Shown here piece by piece: positions 62,249 through 64,000 of a DNA stretch of 64,000 nucleotides. The first letter of the stretch is position 1; every line of letters begins with the position of its first letter. The notes beneath the pieces are model-generated. The model saw only the letters and a program-made list of their open reading frames with translations, searched no databases and had not been told where the DNA came from. This stretch comes from Sphingomonas sp. AR_OL41 (GTDB lineage: Bacteria > Pseudomonadota > Alphaproteobacteria > Sphingomonadales > Sphingomonadaceae), in NCBI RefSeq assembly GCF_029911635.1, contig NZ_JARYTI010000004.1, positions 62,001 through 126,000 of the forward strand, in the 5' to 3' direction. A program made the translations under genes and the position numbers.

Positions 62249-62284
62249 GCCCCTCTCCCGCAACGTCGGGCAGAGGGCCTTTTC
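62249..62284 (+). terminator. Terminator between the entericidin-like gene and tatC
   Basis: GC-rich stem from GCCCCTCTCCCG (62249-62260) with the matching CGGG and AGAGGGC (62267-62278), followed by TTTTCTT. It can also serve the convergent tatC transcript, whose stop is at 62285. Confidence 0.7.
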
Positions 62285-63061
62285 TTATGTCTCGACCGCG
62301 GCGTCGGACGTCTTGGCGCGCTTGCGCTCGGTGAACCAGATCGCGATCAACGACAGTTCGTAAAGGCCGACCAGCGGCACCGCGAGCATGAACATCGATC
62401 CGGCATCGGGCGGAGCGAGCACCAGCGCGATGGCGAAGCAACCGATGATCGCATAACGCCGCGCGCCGACCAGTTGCTTGCGCGTGACGATCCCGGCGCG
62501 TTCGAGCAGCATCAGCAGCACCGGCAGCAGGAAGGCGATGCCGAAGCCGAACAGGAACTGCATCGTGAAAGACAGGTAATTGTCGACCGACGGCAGCGCC
62601 TCTCGTTCCACGCCGCCGACATTGCCCTGATAGCCGAGCAGGAAGTGAAGCGCCGCCGGAATGGCCATGAAATAGGCCAGCGACGCCCCCAGCGCGAACA
62701 GCACCGGCGTTGCCAACAGGAAGGGCAGCAGCGCCTTCTTTTCCTTGCGATAGAGGCCGGGCGCGACAAATTGCCAGAGCTGATTGGCGATCACCGGGAA
62801 GGCGATCATCATGCCGGCGAAGAACGCTACCTTGAGCTGGACGAAGAACGCCTCGAACAGCTGGGTGTAGATCAGCTTGCTCTGCCCCGCCTTGACCAGC
62901 GGATGGACCAGCACGCCGAAGATCGGCTCGGCGAAATAGAGGCAGATGCAGAAAGCGATGACCATTGCCGCGAGGCTCCACAGCAACCGGCGGCGAAGCT
63001 CGATCAGATGGTCCATCAACGGGGCACGGCTGTCCTCCAGCTCGTCGACCGGGGCGTTCAC
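62285..63061 (-). CDS. tatC: Sec-independent protein translocase TatC
   Basis: A 258-residue membrane protein with six helices that binds twin-arginine signal peptides. The start LMDHLIELRRRLLWSLAAM and YRKEKKALLPFLLATPVLFALG with FGIAFLLPVLLMLLERAGIV are typical. Its ATG overlaps the tatB stop as ATGA. It would handle Tat cargo such as the aminotransferase at 26267. Confidence 0.95.
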   Translation of the reverse strand: MNAPVDELEDSRAPLMDHLIELRRRLLWSLAAMVIAFCICLYFAEPIFGVLVHPLVKAGQSKLIYTQLFEAFFVQLKVAFFAGMMIAFPVIANQLWQFVAPGLYRKEKKALLPFLLATPVLFALGASLAYFMAIPAALHFLLGYQGNVGGVEREALPSVDNYLSFTMQFLFGFGIAFLLPVLLMLLERAGIVTRKQLVGARRYAIIGCFAIALVLAPPDAGSMFMLAVPLVGLYELSLIAIWFTERKRAKTSDAAVET

Positions 63062-63513
63062 GACGACGCCTCGGGCTTGGGTACCGGCGGTTTGCGCGTC
63101 CGCGGCTTTTTCACCACGGCTTCTGGCGCCGGGACCGCGGGCGCCGCCTGGATAACGCCAGTGTCGTCCACCATCGGTGCGACGACCGGCGGTTCGACCG
63201 TCACCACCGGGGCTTCGCCTCCCTCGGCCGTCCAGTCATGCTCGCCGGGCGAATCGAGCGCCAGCATCGCAGGCGTCGGCGGATGCTCGCGCATGATGCG
63301 CTCATTCTCCTCCGCCCAGCGCTTTTCCATCTCGTTCAGTTCGGATTCGCGGATGATATTGTCGAAGCCGGCACGAAACTGCCGCGCCGCGCCGCGCGCG
63401 CGCCCCACCCAATAGCCCGCGACGCGCATCGCCTTGGGCAGATCCTTGGGCGGAATCACGATGATCGCAACCGCGCCGAGCAGCAGCAGTTCGGTAGGAG
63501 CTATGTCGAACAT
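63058..63513 (-). CDS. tatB: Sec-independent protein translocase TatB
   Basis: A 151-residue protein with the short N-terminal helix (FDIAPTELLLLGAVAIIVIPPKDLPKAMR), an amphipathic helix (GRARGAARQFRAGFD) and a long Pro/Val/Glu-rich tail. It hands substrates from TatC to TatA. It lies 26 bp after tatA and overlaps tatC. Confidence 0.93.
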   Translation of the reverse strand: MFDIAPTELLLLGAVAIIVIPPKDLPKAMRVAGYWVGRARGAARQFRAGFDNIIRESELNEMEKRWAEENERIMREHPPTPAMLALDSPGEHDWTAEGGEAPVVTVEPPVVAPMVDDTGVIQAAPAVPAPEAVVKKPRTRKPPVPKPEASS

Positions 63514-63539
63514 CTAACGCCCGTCGATAAAGGTAAGCG

Positions 63540-63776
63540 TCAAATCTCGCTGTCGCGGACGCGATTTCCGTCGCGATCGACCACCGGGTCTACCACCGGC
63601 TTTGCATCGATGCGGCTCGGCGGCCGAGACGCCTCGTCCTCTTCCGCCATGCCCTTCTTGAACTGCTTGATGCCCTTGGCAACGTCGCCCATCATGTTCG
63701 AGAAGCGGCCGCCTCCCAAGACGAGTATCGCGAGCACCGCGAAAATCAGCCAATGAATCGGGCTTCCGAAACCCAT
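63540..63776 (-). CDS. tatA: Sec-independent protein translocase TatA
   Basis: A 78-residue pore-forming subunit: a membrane helix (HWLIFAVLAILVLGGG) and the conserved amphipathic part FSNMMGDVAKGIKQFKKGM, followed by a polar tail. I chose the ATG at 63776, 7 bp after AAGGAG, over the GTG one codon upstream. Confidence 0.95.
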   Translation of the reverse strand: MGFGSPIHWLIFAVLAILVLGGGRFSNMMGDVAKGIKQFKKGMAEEDEASRPPSRIDAKPVVDPVVDRDGNRVRDSEI

Positions 63777-63805
63777 CACAAATCTCCTTGAGGAATAAGA
63801 CCTAT

Positions 63806-64000
63806 CTAAGCCTCTTCGTCGCCGTTTTCCACCTCGACGTCGTCATCATCCAACATTCCGGCATGTTCCATCGCCAGGTCGATCGGATCGAGCAGCCCGG
63901 CGGCGCGCAAATCGTCGATGCCGGGCAGGTCGCGGCGGCTTGCCAGCCCGAAATGTAGCAGGAATTCGGGCGTCGTGGCATAGAGCAACGGCCGCCCCGG
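63806..64000 (-). CDS. scpB: ScpB, chromosome segregation/condensation protein, C-terminal part
   Basis: The right edge cuts this gene; the visible 64 residues are its C-terminus. GRPLLYATTPEFLLHFGLASRRDLPGIDDLRAAGLLDP is the typical ScpB winged-helix end, followed by an acidic tail (MLDDDDVEVENGDEEA). ScpB works with ScpA and SMC in chromosome compaction. The gene is upstream of tatABC on the same strand, an arrangement common in alphaproteobacteria. Confidence 0.9.
   Translation of the reverse strand, partial: PGRPLLYATTPEFLLHFGLASRRDLPGIDDLRAAGLLDPIDLAMEHAGMLDDDDVEVENGDEEA

Overview
The window is high-GC, densely coded bacterial DNA that looks like the chromosome of a sphingomonad (Alphaproteobacteria, Sphingomonadaceae). 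The clearest marker is a serine palmitoyltransferase (41260-42522, catalytic Lys265) with its own acyl carrier protein. Next to it are a probable ceramide reductase and a probable bacterial ceramide synthase. A PhyR/NepR/EcfG general stress locus with a degenerate PhyP-like kinase, large TonB-dependent receptors and PpaA/AerR- and BciA-like genes fit the same group.

Layout. 1-3800 is an accessory patch: secreted and unknown proteins, an AT-rich membrane protein, and a two-gene Kiwa (KwaA/KwaB) anti-phage system. 3.9-8 kb holds a fatty-acid-hydroxylase-family protein, an EF-hand protein and an OmpR-type two-component system. 8-14.8 kb is a metal-homeostasis module: bufferin precursors of two types, the MNIO enzyme BufB and its partner BufC, DoxX, a LuxR-type two-component system, and a SigF-like sigma factor with its NrsF-like membrane anti-sigma. 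Three perfect GTAACC-N16-CGAA promoters link the sigma gene to both bufferin transcription units. 14.8-25 kb carries a permease, an FAD oxidoreductase, a Rieske oxygenase with a divergent TetR regulator, a BciA-like reductase, an alpha/beta hydrolase, a B12-binding regulator and NAD synthetase. 25-35 kb has a TauE-like exporter, a Tat-signal aminotransferase, tRNA-Ser(CGA), hspQ and two paralogous TonB receptors.

35-50 kb begins with the conserved rplU-rpmA-obgE-proB block and runs into the sphingolipid region: cerR, a Pycsar-effector-like membrane protein, acp, spt, a hybrid histidine kinase, lptF-lptG, a fatty acid desaturase, a GNAT-fold bCerS candidate and dgkA. 50-58 kb is housekeeping (xth, erpA, an M23 peptidase, a DUF455 protein, bcp, glnE). 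58-62 kb is the general stress response locus with EcfG-type promoters and an unlisted 45-residue membrane protein. 62-64 kb is tatCBA and the end of scpB.

Functional themes: envelope lipid synthesis and export based on sphingolipids, copper or heavy-metal buffering under an ECF sigma factor, phage defence, and stress signalling by partner switching. All calls come from reading the sequence and from recalled family knowledge; no database search was run.
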